The position numbers and the translations under genes were made by a program. The notes below the pieces were generated by a model, which saw only the letters and a program-made list of their open reading frames with translations, made no database searches and was not told where the DNA came from. From NCBI RefSeq assembly GCF_030811215.1, contig NZ_JAUSQM010000001.1, forward strand, positions 2,294,001-2,358,000: 64,000 bases of DNA, in the 5' to 3' direction. Shown one piece after another: positions 45,759-55,330 of this stretch. Position 1 is the first letter of the stretch, and each line of letters begins with the position of its first letter. Source of the stretch: Nocardioides massiliensis (lineage in GTDB: Bacteria > Actinomycetota > Actinomycetes > Propionibacteriales > Nocardioidaceae).

Positions 45759-45787
45759 TTGACGCGGCAAGCGGGGGCGACGACCGT
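45759..45787 (+). promoter_or_regulatory. Promoter of the ilvBNC leader
   Basis: TTGACG (45759-45764), a 17-bp spacer and GACCGT (45782-45787). Transcription would start at about 45794-45795, the first base of the leader ATG, giving a leaderless leader peptide. Confidence 0.5.
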
Positions 45788-45794
45788 AGTGCCC

Positions 45795-45836
45795 ATGCGT
45801 GGACACCTCCTCGTACCCAGCAGGCGCGTAGGCTGA
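45795..45836 (+). CDS. ilvB leader peptide (Leu/Val attenuator)
   Basis: A 13-codon ORF encoding MRGHLLVPSRRVG. It has adjacent Leu, Leu and Val codons plus a second Val. It is followed 30 bp later by an intrinsic terminator and then ilvB, the classic layout of ribosome-mediated attenuation in actinobacterial ilvBNC operons: shortage of charged tRNA-Leu/Val stalls the ribosome and prevents the terminator. No Shine-Dalgarno is present; the promoter spacing suggests leaderless translation. The peptide itself need have no function. Confidence 0.82.
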   Translation: MRGHLLVPSRRVG

Positions 45837-45865
45837 CGGCACATCCGCCAGACAGCCCACGCGTC

Positions 45866-45899
45866 ACCCCTCGCCTGCCCGTCGGCCGAGGGGTTTTTT
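45866..45899 (+). terminator. ilvB attenuator terminator
   Basis: ACCCCTCG (45866-45873) pairs with CGAGGGGT (45887-45894) and is followed by six T residues (45894-45899). It lies 30 bp after the leader stop and 61 bp before ilvB. Confidence 0.85.
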
Positions 45900-45959
45900 C
45901 ATGCAGGCGCCTCCCCGCCCGCATCCAGCACACCTTCGCCGAACGACGAAAGAGGAGCA

Positions 45960-47705
45960 ATGAGCGAGCAGGTCACCGGAGCACAGAGCCTCGTCCGGGC
46001 CCTGGAGTCTGCGGGGGTCGAGGAGATCTTCGGGATCCCCGGGGGCGCCATCCTCCCCGCCTACGACCCGCTGTACGACTCCGAGCGCCTGCGCCACATC
46101 CTCGTCCGCCACGAGCAGGGTGCCGGCCACGCCGCCCAGGGGTACGCCGCGGCGACCGGGCGCACGGGGGTCTGCATCGCGACGTCGGGTCCGGGGGCCA
46201 CCAACCTGGTCACGCCGATCGCGGACGCCTACATGGACTCGGTCCCGATGGTGGCGATCACCGGCCAGGTCTCGAGCGGCTCGATCGGCACCGACGCCTT
46301 CCAGGAGGCCGACATCCGCGGCATCACGATGCCGATCACCAAGCACAACTTCCTCGTCACCAACGCCGACGACATCCCGCGCACCATCGCCGAGGCGTTC
46401 CACCTGGCCTCCACCGGCCGGCCCGGCCCCGTGCTCGTCGACATCTCCAAGGACGCGCTCCAGGCGCAGACCACCTTCGCCTGGCCCACCGAGATCCACC
46501 TGCCGGGCTACCGCCCCGTCACCCGCCCGCACGCCAAGCAGGTGCGGGAGGCGGCGAAGCTGATGCTGGAGTCGCGCCGGCCGGTGCTCTACGTCGGGGG
46601 CGGTGTGATCCGTGCCCGGGCCTCGGCCCAGCTGCGCGAGCTGGCCGAGCTCACCGGCATCCCGGTCGTTACGACGCTGATGGCGCGTGGTGCCTTCCCC
46701 GACAGCCACCCGCAGCACCTCGGCATGCCGGGCATGCACGGCACCGTCGCCGCGGTCGCCGGCCTGCAGCGCAGCGACCTCATCATCAGCCTGGGGGCGC
46801 GCTTCGACGACCGCGTGACCGGCAACCTGGACACGTTCGCGCCCCACGCGCGGGTCATCCACGCCGACATCGATCCGGCCGAGATCGGCAAGAACCGCGC
46901 CGTCGACGTCCCGATTGTCGGTGACTGCCGTGAGGTGATCTCCGACCTGGTCGCGATGCTGCGCACCGAGCAGGACGCCGGCGAGAGCGGTGACTACGAG
47001 GCCTGGGTGCAGTTCCTCAGTGGGGTCAAGAGCAAGTACCCGCTCGGCTACGACGAGCCGGCCGACGGCTCGCTGTCGCCGCAGTACGTCATCGAGCGGT
47101 TGGGCGCGATCGCTGGGCCCGAGGCGATCTATGCCTCCGGCGTCGGCCAGCACCAGATGTGGGCCGCGCAGTTCGTGCAGTACGAGAACCCCAACACGTG
47201 GATCAACTCCGGCGGCGCCGGCACCATGGGCTACGCCGTGCCGGCCGCGATGGGCGCGAAGGTCGGGTGTCCCGACGCGACCGTGTGGGCCGTCGACGGC
47301 GACGGGTGCTTCCAGATGACCAACCAGGAGCTGGCCACCTGCACGCTGGAGGGCATCCCGATCAAGGTCGCCATCATCAACAACGAGTCGCTCGGCATGG
47401 TCCGCCAGTGGCAGACGCTGTTCTACAACGAGCGGTACTCCAACACCGACCTGCAGAGCAAGCGGGTCCCGGACTTCGTCAAGCTCGCGGAGGCGTACGG
47501 CGCGGTCGGCCTCGCGTGCGACAGCCCGGCCGACGTCGACGCCACCATCCAGAAGGCGATGGAGATCAACGACGTCCCGGTCGTGGTCGACTTCCGGGTC
47601 CACCGCGACGCGATGGTGTGGCCGATGGTCGCCGCCGGCACCAGCAACGACGACATCAAGTTCGCCCGTGACATGGCGCCCGAGTTCGACGAGGACGACC
47701 TCTGA
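45960..47705 (+). CDS. ilvB: Acetolactate synthase large subunit
   Basis: A 581-residue ThDP- and FAD-dependent enzyme that makes acetolactate or acetohydroxybutyrate, first common step of Val/Leu and Ile synthesis. [25 protein letters not shown] and the ThDP motif [14 protein letters not shown] through [12 protein letters not shown] are intact. AGAGGAG precedes ATG 45960. It is the first structural gene of ilvB-ilvN-ilvC, controlled by the leader-peptide attenuator just upstream. IlvN, the regulatory subunit, follows after 29 bp. Confidence 0.97.
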   Translation: MSEQVTGAQSLVRALESAGVEEIFGIPGGAILPAYDPLYDSERLRHILVRHEQGAGHAAQGYAAATGRTGVCIATSGPGATNLVTPIADAYMDSVPMVAITGQVSSGSIGTDAFQEADIRGITMPITKHNFLVTNADDIPRTIAEAFHLASTGRPGPVLVDISKDALQAQTTFAWPTEIHLPGYRPVTRPHAKQVREAAKLMLESRRPVLYVGGGVIRARASAQLRELAELTGIPVVTTLMARGAFPDSHPQHLGMPGMHGTVAAVAGLQRSDLIISLGARFDDRVTGNLDTFAPHARVIHADIDPAEIGKNRAVDVPIVGDCREVISDLVAMLRTEQDAGESGDYEAWVQFLSGVKSKYPLGYDEPADGSLSPQYVIERLGAIAGPEAIYASGVGQHQMWAAQFVQYENPNTWINSGGAGTMGYAVPAAMGAKVGCPDATVWAVDGDGCFQMTNQELATCTLEGIPIKVAIINNESLGMVRQWQTLFYNERYSNTDLQSKRVPDFVKLAEAYGAVGLACDSPADVDATIQKAMEINDVPVVVDFRVHRDAMVWPMVAAGTSNDDIKFARDMAPEFDEDDL

Positions 47706-47734
47706 CCGGCGACGGCAGAGGCGCGAGGAGAGAC

Positions 47735-48280
47735 ATGAGCACGCACACGCTTTCGGTGCTGGTCGAGGACAAGCCCGGTGTCCTGGCGCGGATCGCCGGG
47801 CTGTTCAGCCGGCGCGGCTTCAACATCGAGTCGCTCGCGGTGGGACAGACCGAGCAGCCGGACATCTCCCGGATGACCATCGTGGTCAATGTCCACGACT
47901 CCCCGCTCGAGCAGGTCACCAAGCAGCTCAACAAGCTCGTCGAGGTCATCAAGATCGTCGAGCTCGAGGACTCCGCGGCCGTGGTCCGCGAGCTGCTGTT
48001 GGTGAAGGTGAAGGCCGACGCCGACAGCCGGGGCCAGGTGCTGGAGATCGTCCAGCTGTTCAAGGCCAAGGTCGTCGATGTCGCGACCGACGCGATCACG
48101 ATCCAGATCACCGGCAACCAGGGCAAGATCGAGGACTTCCTGCGGATCCTGGAGCCGTTCGGCATCCGCGAGCTGGTCCAGTCCGGGATGGTCGCGATCG
48201 GCCGGGGCGGCCGGTCCATCAGCGACCGCACCGTCCGCCCGGTGCCCGTCCCGGCCCCCGCCGCGGTGTCGGCCGGCTGA
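47735..48280 (+). CDS. ilvN: Acetolactate synthase small (regulatory) subunit
   Basis: A 181-residue protein with an N-terminal ACT domain (about 1-80; LVEDKPGVLARIAGLFSRRGFNIESL) that binds valine for feedback inhibition. A C-terminal ALS_ss_C domain (about 90-165) includes QVLEIVQLFKAKVVDVATD. It binds IlvB and activates it. GAGGAGAG lies before ATG 47735. Second gene of the operon; ilvC follows 50 bp later. Confidence 0.96.
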   Translation: MSTHTLSVLVEDKPGVLARIAGLFSRRGFNIESLAVGQTEQPDISRMTIVVNVHDSPLEQVTKQLNKLVEVIKIVELEDSAAVVRELLLVKVKADADSRGQVLEIVQLFKAKVVDVATDAITIQITGNQGKIEDFLRILEPFGIRELVQSGMVAIGRGGRSISDRTVRPVPVPAPAAVSAG

Positions 48281-48312
48281 CGTACGAGAATTCCCCCAGA
48301 CCGAGAAGATGA

Positions 48313-49359
<1,047 letters not shown>

Positions 49360-49374
49360 TCGCTCGCACCAACC

Positions 49375-49412
49375 GCGCCGGCTGTCTCGAGAAACCCCGA
49401 GACAGCCGGCGC
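49375..49412 (+). terminator. Stem-loop after ilvC
   Basis: Perfect 15-bp arms 49375-49389 and 49398-49412 with an 8-nt loop, ending 16 bp after the ilvC stop region and 22 bp before leuE. There is no T-run, so read-through into leuE is possible. Confidence 0.65.
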
Positions 49413-49434
49413 TGTCGTCCAGGAGGATGTGCCC

Positions 49435-50145
49435 GTGTGGGGCGTGACGGACATCGAGACCTATCTGGTGGGTCTCATCCTCATCGTGCTGCTCCCGGGG
49501 CCGAACTCGCTGTTCGTGCTCACCGTCGCGGCGCGAGACGGCGTACGACGTGGCTATGCGGCGGCCAGCGGCGTGTTCCTGGGCGATGCGGTCCTGATGT
49601 TCCTCTCCGCCGTCGGCGTCGCGTCGGTCCTGCAGGCCAACCAGGTGCTGTTCACGATCGTGAAGTATCTCGGCGCGGGCTACCTCGGCTGGCTGGCGCT
49701 CGGCCTGCTGCGCGCGGCATGGGCGCAGTGGCGGGCCGGCGACCGGGGCGCGGAGACGGCGACCCTCGCCGATGACGCCGCGGCGCTCGTCGTCCAGCAG
49801 CCGGAGGCGCACGTCGCGAGCGACGGGGAGTCGCGCAGCCCCGCCGGCTCGGCGTTCCGGCGCGCGCTGGTGATCAGCCTCGTCAACCCGAAGGCGATCC
49901 TCTTCTTCGTCGCCTTCTTCGTGCAGTTCGTCGACCCGGCGTACCCCGAGCCGGCGATCCCGTTCCTCATCCTCGCCGCCCTGCTCGAGATCGCGAGCTT
50001 CCTCTACCTCAGCGCGCTGATCTTCGCCGGCGCGCAGCTGGCGGCAGTCTTTCGCAAGCGACGGGCGCTCTCGGCCGGCGGCACCTCGGTGGTGGGTGCG
50101 GTGTTCCTCGGGTTCGCGGTCAAGCTCGCCACCGCCTCGGCCTGA
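49435..50145 (+). CDS. leuE: LysE/RhtB family exporter, LeuE-like leucine efflux protein
   Basis: A 236-residue inner-membrane exporter with six hydrophobic segments. The sequence tracks E. coli LeuE along its length: TYLVGLILIVLLPGPNSLFVL, GVFLGDAVLMFLS, YLGAGYLGWLALG, LVNPKAILFFVAFFVQFVDP and the C-terminal GFAVKLAT. It should export leucine or related neutral amino acids. An insertion (about residues 105-140) in a cytoplasmic loop is longer than in E. coli. AGGAGG lies eight bases before GTG 49435; GTG 49429 is too close to it. Placement right after ilvBNC fits a safety-valve role. Confidence 0.85.
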   Translation: MWGVTDIETYLVGLILIVLLPGPNSLFVLTVAARDGVRRGYAAASGVFLGDAVLMFLSAVGVASVLQANQVLFTIVKYLGAGYLGWLALGLLRAAWAQWRAGDRGAETATLADDAAALVVQQPEAHVASDGESRSPAGSAFRRALVISLVNPKAILFFVAFFVQFVDPAYPEPAIPFLILAALLEIASFLYLSALIFAGAQLAAVFRKRRALSAGGTSVVGAVFLGFAVKLATASA

Positions 50146-50188
50146 GCGGACCCGTTTCCGCGTGTCGGGGCGGGGGCACGGACACGTC

Positions 50189-50776
50189 ATGACCTCCACG
50201 CGCCGCATCGTCCCTTCACTGCTCGCCCTCGGCCTGGCCACCGCGCTGGCCGGCTGTGGGACCGACGAGGAGCCGTCGGGGGCGTCGAGTCCCACGGCCG
50301 GCATCGAGTCGGCGGTGACCGAGGGCGGGTCCAGCCCGTCGGATGACGAGACCCCGGCGGACCCGTCGGGCAGCCCGCTCGGGCAGGCGCTGGCCGCCGT
50401 GGCTCTGGCCGAGTCCGAGACCGGCGGGACCGCCTACGCCCTGGACCGCGAGGACGGGGGATGGCAGATCGACGTCGCGGTCGACGACCGGCAGGTCGAG
50501 GTGCGCACCGACCAGACCGGAGGCGAGGTGCTCGACAGCCGCGAGGACGACCGCCTGGACGACGACGACCGCGCAGAGCTCCAGGCCGCCACGGTGACGT
50601 TGGGCGGTGCGCTCGAAGCCGCAGCAGCGGAGGTCGCCGGCGAGATCGAGGACGCCGACCTGGACGAGGACGGCGGCACACTCGTCTGGCAGGTGAGCAT
50701 CCGTGCCGACGGGACGGAGCAGGAGATCCACATCGACGCGAAGAGCGGTGAGGTGCTGCGCGTCGACACCGACTGA
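50189..50776 (+). CDS. PepSY-like lipoprotein
   Basis: A 195-residue secreted lipoprotein: signal peptide ending in the lipobox LATALAGC-G, a Ser/Pro/Glu linker (about 27-65), then two tandem PepSY-like units (about 68-120 and 128-195) with GGWQIDVAVDDRQVEVRTD and IHIDAKSGEVLRVDTD. PepSY domains often inhibit proteases or sense at the cell surface. Here it could moderate an exported protease such as that at 42262 (speculative). ATG 50189 lies 43 bp after the exporter gene. Confidence 0.78.
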   Translation: MTSTRRIVPSLLALGLATALAGCGTDEEPSGASSPTAGIESAVTEGGSSPSDDETPADPSGSPLGQALAAVALAESETGGTAYALDREDGGWQIDVAVDDRQVEVRTDQTGGEVLDSREDDRLDDDDRAELQAATVTLGGALEAAAAEVAGEIEDADLDEDGGTLVWQVSIRADGTEQEIHIDAKSGEVLRVDTD

Positions 50777-50892
50777 CCGGGTCCCGAGCGTCCCGGAGCG
50801 TGCCGGGCCGGCTGGCGTAGCATCGCTGTCCGGGCGGGCCCGCCGTGCACGCCACCCCCGCGCGCCGGACGCACGACCCTCGAGGACCCCCG

Positions 50893-52488
50893 TTGACCCA
50901 GCCTGTCGTACTCATCGCCGAAGAGCTCAGCCCTGCCACGGTCGACGCGCTCGGACCCGACTTCGACATCCGTCACTGCGACGGGACCGACCGCGCGGCC
51001 CTGTTGGCGGCCCTGCCCGCGGCGGACGCGCTGCTCGTGCGCAGTGCCACGCGGGTCGACGCCGAGGCGCTGGCGGCCGGCTCGTCCTTGAAGGTGGTCG
51101 CGCGCGCAGGAGTCGGGCTCGACAACGTCGACGTACGCGCGGCGACCCAGTACGGCGTCATGGTGGTCAACGCCCCCACCTCCAACGTCGTCTCGGCCGC
51201 CGAGCTCGCGGTCGCCCTGATGCTCGCCGCCGCCCGGCACGTCTCGCCCGCGCACGCGGCACTGCGTCGGGGAGAGTGGCAGCGGTCCCGGTTCACCGGC
51301 ATCGAGCTGTTCGAGAAGACGCTGGGCGTCGTGGGGCTGGGACGCATCGGTGTGCTGGTCGCGCAACGGCTCTCCGCCTTCGGGATGCGCGTCATCGCCT
51401 ACGACCCCTACGTGCAGCCCGGCCGGGCAGCCCAGATGGGGGTGCGCCTGGTCGACCTCGACACGCTCCTCACCCAATCGGACTTCGTCTCGGTGCATCT
51501 GCCGAAGACGCCGGAGACCACCGGCCTCATCGGCGCCGCCGAGCTCGCGACCGCCAAGCCGGGGATGGTTCTCGTCAACGCCGCCCGTGGGGGGATCGTC
51601 GATGAGTCTGCGCTCTATGCCGCGCTCAAGGAGGGCCGCCTCGCGGCGGCCGGGCTCGACGTCTTCGACACCGAGCCGTGCACCGACTCCCCGCTGTTCG
51701 AGCTCGACAACGTCGTCGCGACGCCTCACCTCGGTGCCTCCACCGAGGAGGCCCAGGAGAAGGCCGGTGTCGCCGTCGCGCGCTCGGTCCGCCTGGCGCT
51801 GTCGGGGGAGCTCGTCCCGGACGCGGTCAACGTCCAGGGCGGTGTGATCGCCGAGGTGGTCCGCCCCGGCATCGGCCTGACGGAGAAGCTCGGCCGGATC
51901 TTCACCGGACTGGCCGGCGAGGTCGCCTCCACCCTCGACGTCGAGGTCCGCGGCGAGATCACCGCCCACGACGTCCGGGTGCTCGAGCTGGCCGCACTGA
52001 AGGGCGTCTTCGCCGATGTCGTCGAGGACGCGGTCTCCTACGTCAACGCGCCGCTGCTCGCCGCCGAGCGCGGACTGGAGGTGCGGCTGGTCACGGAGGA
52101 CACCAGCCCCGACCACCGCAACCTCGTGACGCTGCGCGGCACCTTGGCCGACGGCAGCGAGGTGTCGGTCTCCGGCACGCTGGTCGGGATCGCCCAGCGG
52201 GAGCGTCTGGTCGAGGTCAACGGGTTCTCCGTCGACATCGAGCCGACCGCCCACCTGGCCTTCCTGCGCTACGAGGACCGACCGGGCATGGTCGGGACGA
52301 TCGGCCAGCTCCTCGGCGACGCGCAGGTCAACATCGCCGGCATGCAGGTCTCCCGCGAGCGACAGGGCGGCCGAGCCCTGGTGACGCTGTCGGTCGACTC
52401 CGCGATCCCGGTCGAGGTCCTGCACGAGATCGAGGTGGCCATGGGCGCCGACAACGTCCGCGCGGTCGACCTCGAGCCCACGGCCTGA
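50893..52488 (+). CDS. serA: D-3-phosphoglycerate dehydrogenase, long form
   Basis: A 531-residue NAD-dependent enzyme, first step of serine synthesis. The nucleotide-binding motif GLGRIG is at about residues 148-153. The substrate Arg is in NAARGGIVDE and the catalytic His in TPHLGAST. The C-terminal part has an intervening ASB domain (about 320-450) and an ACT domain (about 458-530, FLRYEDRPGMVGTIGQLL) for serine feedback, as in M. tuberculosis SerA. GAGGA six bases before TTG 50893 supports that start over GTG 50845. It overlaps no gene; a membrane protein gene follows 2 bp later. Confidence 0.95.
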   Translation: MTQPVVLIAEELSPATVDALGPDFDIRHCDGTDRAALLAALPAADALLVRSATRVDAEALAAGSSLKVVARAGVGLDNVDVRAATQYGVMVVNAPTSNVVSAAELAVALMLAAARHVSPAHAALRRGEWQRSRFTGIELFEKTLGVVGLGRIGVLVAQRLSAFGMRVIAYDPYVQPGRAAQMGVRLVDLDTLLTQSDFVSVHLPKTPETTGLIGAAELATAKPGMVLVNAARGGIVDESALYAALKEGRLAAAGLDVFDTEPCTDSPLFELDNVVATPHLGASTEEAQEKAGVAVARSVRLALSGELVPDAVNVQGGVIAEVVRPGIGLTEKLGRIFTGLAGEVASTLDVEVRGEITAHDVRVLELAALKGVFADVVEDAVSYVNAPLLAAERGLEVRLVTEDTSPDHRNLVTLRGTLADGSEVSVSGTLVGIAQRERLVEVNGFSVDIEPTAHLAFLRYEDRPGMVGTIGQLLGDAQVNIAGMQVSRERQGGRALVTLSVDSAIPVEVLHEIEVAMGADNVRAVDLEPTA

Positions 52489-52490
52489 CG

Positions 52491-53165
52491 ATGTCGACCC
52501 TCGCGGACCTGGGTCCGGTCGCGCAGCTGCGCGCCGGTGTGCTGCCGCGCCGGCTGGTGCAGCTGGTCGTCGGCCTCGTGCTCTACGGCGTCTCCCTGGC
52601 GATGATGCTGCGCAGCACCCTGGGCCTCGCGCCCTGGGACGTGCTGCACTCCGGTCTGACCGGCTACGTGCCGCTGACCATCGGTCAGGTCGTCATCGTG
52701 ATGAGCTTCGTCGTGCTGCTGTTGTGGATCCCGCTGCGCGAGAAGCCGGGTCTGGGCACGGTCGCGAACGCCCTGCTCGTCGGGCTCAGCGCCGACGCGA
52801 CGCTCGCGGTCCTCGCCGAGCCGTCCGCGCTGTGGACGCAGGTGGGGCTGCTCGTCGCCGGCGTGGTGCTCAACGGCCTGGCCACCGCGATGTACATCGG
52901 CTCCCAGCTCGGGCGTGGACCCCGCGACGGGCTGATGACCGGACTCGCACGGAGTACGGGCTGGTCGTTGCGGCTCGTGCGCACCGGCATCGAGGTCACC
53001 GTCGTCGTCATCGGCTGGCTGATCGGCGGCATCGTCGGGCTCGGCACGGTCGTCTACGCCCTGGCGATCGGTCCGATCGCCCAGTGGGCGCTGCCGTGGT
53101 TCGTCGTGCGGCTCCCGGGGGCGGTGCCACCCGTCGTGGACGAGGACGCTCCGCCTCCCGCCTGA
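52491..53165 (+). CDS. YczE/YitT-like membrane protein
   Basis: A 224-residue membrane protein with five or six helices, typical of the YczE/YitT family: LVLYGVSLAMMLRSTLGLAPWDVLHSGL, then TIGQVVIVMSFVVLLLWIPL and ANALLVGLSADATLAV. LGRGPRDGLMTGLARSTG is the family loop. The function is unknown; relatives are linked to lipopeptide production in Bacillus without a known mechanism. It starts 2 bp after serA and is co-translated with it. It converges on the methyltransferase gene. Confidence 0.8.
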   Translation: MSTLADLGPVAQLRAGVLPRRLVQLVVGLVLYGVSLAMMLRSTLGLAPWDVLHSGLTGYVPLTIGQVVIVMSFVVLLLWIPLREKPGLGTVANALLVGLSADATLAVLAEPSALWTQVGLLVAGVVLNGLATAMYIGSQLGRGPRDGLMTGLARSTGWSLRLVRTGIEVTVVVIGWLIGGIVGLGTVVYALAIGPIAQWALPWFVVRLPGAVPPVVDEDAPPPA

Positions 53166-53170
53166 CGACC

Positions 53171-53737
53171 TCAGCGCTTGGTGGCCAGCAGCACCGCGGT
53201 GTCGGAGGCGACCATCACCTCGACCGCGGTGAAGCGGTCGTCGGTCAGCCACGCCTCGCGGACGCTGTCGACCCGGCCGGCGTAGAGCGGCGGCCAGGAC
53301 TCACAGGGGACCAGGTCGTCGATGACGACGATGCCGCCCTCCTCCATGAGGTCGATCACCGTGTCCGCACCGCTGTGCTCAGGCTCGCGGGCGTCGAGGA
53401 AGAGCAGCGAGAACGGCGAGCGTCCGCTCAGGGTCGACCAGTCGGCGGCGACGACCTCGACCTGGTCGTCGGTCTCGAAGAGCTTGGTCGCCGCGTCCGC
53501 CAGGGTGGGGTCGAGCTCGGCGGAGAGGATCCGCGCGCCCGGTCGGATGCCCGAGCGCAGCCAGGCGGTGCCGACGCCGGTGCCGGTGCCGAACTCGGCG
53601 AGCGTGCCGCTGCGGGTGGCGGCGAGCGCAGCGAGCAGCCGACCGGTCTCGTTGCGGCAGAACGAGGCGTAGCCGTGGCGCAGCGACACCTCGAAGGCGG
53701 CTGACACCACGGGCGGGAGCTCGAGGGGGGCGCTCAT
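53171..53737 (-). CDS. Class I SAM-dependent methyltransferase (O-methyltransferase-like)
   Basis: A 188-residue methyltransferase of the AdoMet-MTase superfamily: motif I LAEFGTGTGVGTAWL, ILSAELDPTLADAA, acidic LLFLDAREPE and GGIVVIDDLVP. The layout matches caffeoyl-CoA O-methyltransferase-like small-molecule enzymes; substrate unknown. ATG 53737 was chosen because the longer frame to 53923 is Arg/His-rich upstream sequence. The gene faces away from the leuB leader. Confidence 0.85.
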   Translation of the reverse strand: MSAPLELPPVVSAAFEVSLRHGYASFCRNETGRLLAALAATRSGTLAEFGTGTGVGTAWLRSGIRPGARILSAELDPTLADAATKLFETDDQVEVVAADWSTLSGRSPFSLLFLDAREPEHSGADTVIDLMEEGGIVVIDDLVPCESWPPLYAGRVDSVREAWLTDDRFTAVEVMVASDTAVLLATKR

Positions 53738-53861
53738 GCCGCGAGTCTGACAAACCACCCCATCGCGCCCCCGTCCCGTCCGGGCACTGGGACCGGTGTG
53801 GACGTGCGGCCCAGCCGTGCGCGGAAAGGAGTGCGCGAAAAAAAAGTGCGCGCGTAGGTGC

Positions 53862-53890
53862 AGACAAGGTCGCGCGGCGCGGCGTACGAT
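53862..53890 (+). promoter_or_regulatory. Promoter of the leuB leader
   Basis: TACGAT (53885-53890) is a good -10. AGACAA at 53862-53867 is a weak -35 at 17 bp. An A8 tract at 53838-53845, rare in this GC-rich DNA, could act as an UP element. Predicted start at about 53897-53901 coincides with the leader ATG. Confidence 0.5.
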
Positions 53891-53900
53891 CGGGCCCATC

Positions 53901-53948
53901 ATGCGGAACGTCTGCGTACTCATCGACCGCCGTGGCGGGGCCTGCTAA
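53901..53948 (+). CDS. Putative leuB leader peptide
   Basis: A 15-codon ORF encoding MRNVCVLIDRRGGAC with a TAA stop. Val, Val, Leu and Ile codons sit close together, with Cys at positions 5 and 15. Placement of the ATG right at the predicted transcription start matches the ilvB and cimA leaders. No intrinsic terminator follows; instead hairpins and a second small ORF precede leuB. It may sense branched-chain amino acids or cysteine by ribosome stalling. This is inference, with weaker support than the other two leaders. Confidence 0.5.
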   Translation: MRNVCVLIDRRGGAC

Positions 53949-53959
53949 GTAGGGCCACC

Positions 53960-54034
53960 TCGCCGCGGGGTTCGGCGACGTCTCGGCTCTACGACTTCCG
54001 TCCGCTGTGTCGCTCGACACGGCAGTAGCCGAGA
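53960..54034 (+). promoter_or_regulatory. Structured leuB leader RNA
   Basis: Three helices can be drawn: TCGCCG/CGGCGA (53960-53965 with 53973-53978), TCTCGGCT/AGCCGAGA (53981-53988 with 54027-54034), and an inner hairpin 54004-54011 with 54016-54023. The 3' arm of the long helix overlaps the GAGAGAG ribosome site of the ORF at 54045, so folding could block its translation. Confidence 0.5.
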
Positions 54035-54044
54035 GAGTTCCGCG

Positions 54045-54188
54045 ATGTACGCCATGTATCCCGAATGGGGCCCCGCCCAGCACCACCCGGAGAACCACCC
54101 CGACCACCCGCTGATCGGGGGTCCGAGCGCCGTGCAGACGGCGCTTGACCTGCGAGACAACGGCGGGCAGCGCCCCGACGACAACTAA
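54045..54188 (+). CDS. Small hypothetical ORF upstream of leuB
   Basis: A 47-codon ORF encoding a His/Pro-rich then polar peptide beginning [18 protein letters not shown] and ending in GQRPDDN. The GAGAGAG purine tract at 54030-54036 is well placed as a ribosome site, inside the predicted helix. Its TAA stop (54186-54188) forms the start of a TAACGT -10-like hexamer for leuB. No family is recognised. It could be a structural small protein, or a translated leader whose reading controls leuB. Confidence 0.5.
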   Translation: MYAMYPEWGPAQHHPENHPDHPLIGGPSAVQTALDLRDNGGQRPDDN

Positions 54189-54191
54189 CGT
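54186..54191 (+). promoter_or_regulatory. Possible leuB -10 element TAACGT
   Basis: TAACGT lies seven bases before the leuB ATG (54199), which has no Shine-Dalgarno. This suggests a second, leaderless leuB transcript that bypasses the leader region. Confidence 0.4.
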
Positions 54192-54198
54192 CTGCCCC

Positions 54199-55269
54199 AT
54201 GAGCTCAACGAGCAGCGTGCGGCTGGCAGTCATCCCTGGCGACGGCATCGGTGGGGAGGTCACCACCGAGGCGTTGAAGGTCCTCGAGGTCGCGGCGCCC
54301 GAGGGCGTGCGCTTCGAGACCACGACCTACGACCTGGGTGCCGAGCGCTACCTGCGCACCGGCGAGGTGCTGCCCGACAGCGTGCTGGAGGAGGTCCGCG
54401 GCGCGGACGCCATCCTGCTCGGCGCCGTCGGCGGCAAGCCCAATGACCCGAACCTGCCGCCCGGCATCCTCGAGCGTGGGCTGCTGCTGCGCCTGCGGTT
54501 CGTGCTCGACCACTACGTCAACCTGCGGCCGTCGAAGATCTACCCGGGTTCCTCGTCGCCGCTGGCGAACCCCGGCGAGGTCGACTTCGTCGTCGTGCGG
54601 GAGGGTACCGAGGGCCCCTACACGGGCAACGGTGGCGCCCTGCGCGTCGGCACGCCCCACGAGGTCGCAACCGAGGTCAGCGTCAACACCGCGTTCGGCG
54701 TCGAGCGGGTCCTGCGCGACGCCTTCGCCCGGGCGCAGCGCCGGCCGCGGCGCAAGCTCACGCTGGTCCACAAGACCAACGTGCTCGTGCACGCCGGTGC
54801 GGTGTGGTGGCGTCTCGCTCAGGAGATCTCGGCCGAGTATCCCGAGGTCGAGCTCGACTACATGCACATCGACGCGGCGATGATCTTCATGACCACCGAC
54901 CCGGCGCGCTTCGACGTCATCGTCACCGACAACCTCTTCGGCGACATCATCACCGACCTCGCCGCGGCGATCACCGGTGGCATCGGTCTCGCGGCGAGCG
55001 GCAACGTGAACCCGGACCGGACGGCGCCCTCGATGTTCGAGCCCGTCCACGGCTCCGCGCCCGACATCGCCGGTCAGCAGAAGGCCGACCCGACGGCCGC
55101 GATCCTGTCCACGGCCCTGCTCCTCGACCACCTCGGTCACGACAAGGCCGCGGCCCGGATCGAAGCGGCGGTGACCGAGGACCTGGCCCAGCGCGTACCC
55201 GGCGCCGGCCCCACCGGGGGTCGGCGTACCTCTGAGGTGGGCGACGCGATCGCCGCTCGCCTGGCCTGA
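54199..55269 (+). CDS. leuB: 3-isopropylmalate dehydrogenase
   Basis: A 356-residue NAD-dependent oxidative decarboxylase of leucine synthesis. [11 protein letters not shown] at the start, the substrate Arg region [15 protein letters not shown], the [10 protein letters not shown] loop, the Lys in KTNVLVHA, and metal Asp in DAAMIF and [16 protein letters not shown] are intact. ATG 54199 is used; upstream GTG 54145 overlaps the small ORF. It precedes ilvE by 61 bp, so the last steps of Leu/Val/Ile synthesis are likely cotranscribed. Confidence 0.96.
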   Translation: MSSTSSVRLAVIPGDGIGGEVTTEALKVLEVAAPEGVRFETTTYDLGAERYLRTGEVLPDSVLEEVRGADAILLGAVGGKPNDPNLPPGILERGLLLRLRFVLDHYVNLRPSKIYPGSSSPLANPGEVDFVVVREGTEGPYTGNGGALRVGTPHEVATEVSVNTAFGVERVLRDAFARAQRRPRRKLTLVHKTNVLVHAGAVWWRLAQEISAEYPEVELDYMHIDAAMIFMTTDPARFDVIVTDNLFGDIITDLAAAITGGIGLAASGNVNPDRTAPSMFEPVHGSAPDIAGQQKADPTAAILSTALLLDHLGHDKAAARIEAAVTEDLAQRVPGAGPTGGRRTSEVGDAIAARLA

Positions 55270-55330
55270 TCCGCGGGGTGCTCGACTGCGCTGCCCCGCA
55301 CGTCTCTCGCACCCCGAAAGGTGAGTTACC

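Noticed and set aside
49427-49429. ATG right after AGGAGG as the leuE start
   Set aside because: It is out of frame with the exporter; GTG 49435 is in frame with proper spacing.
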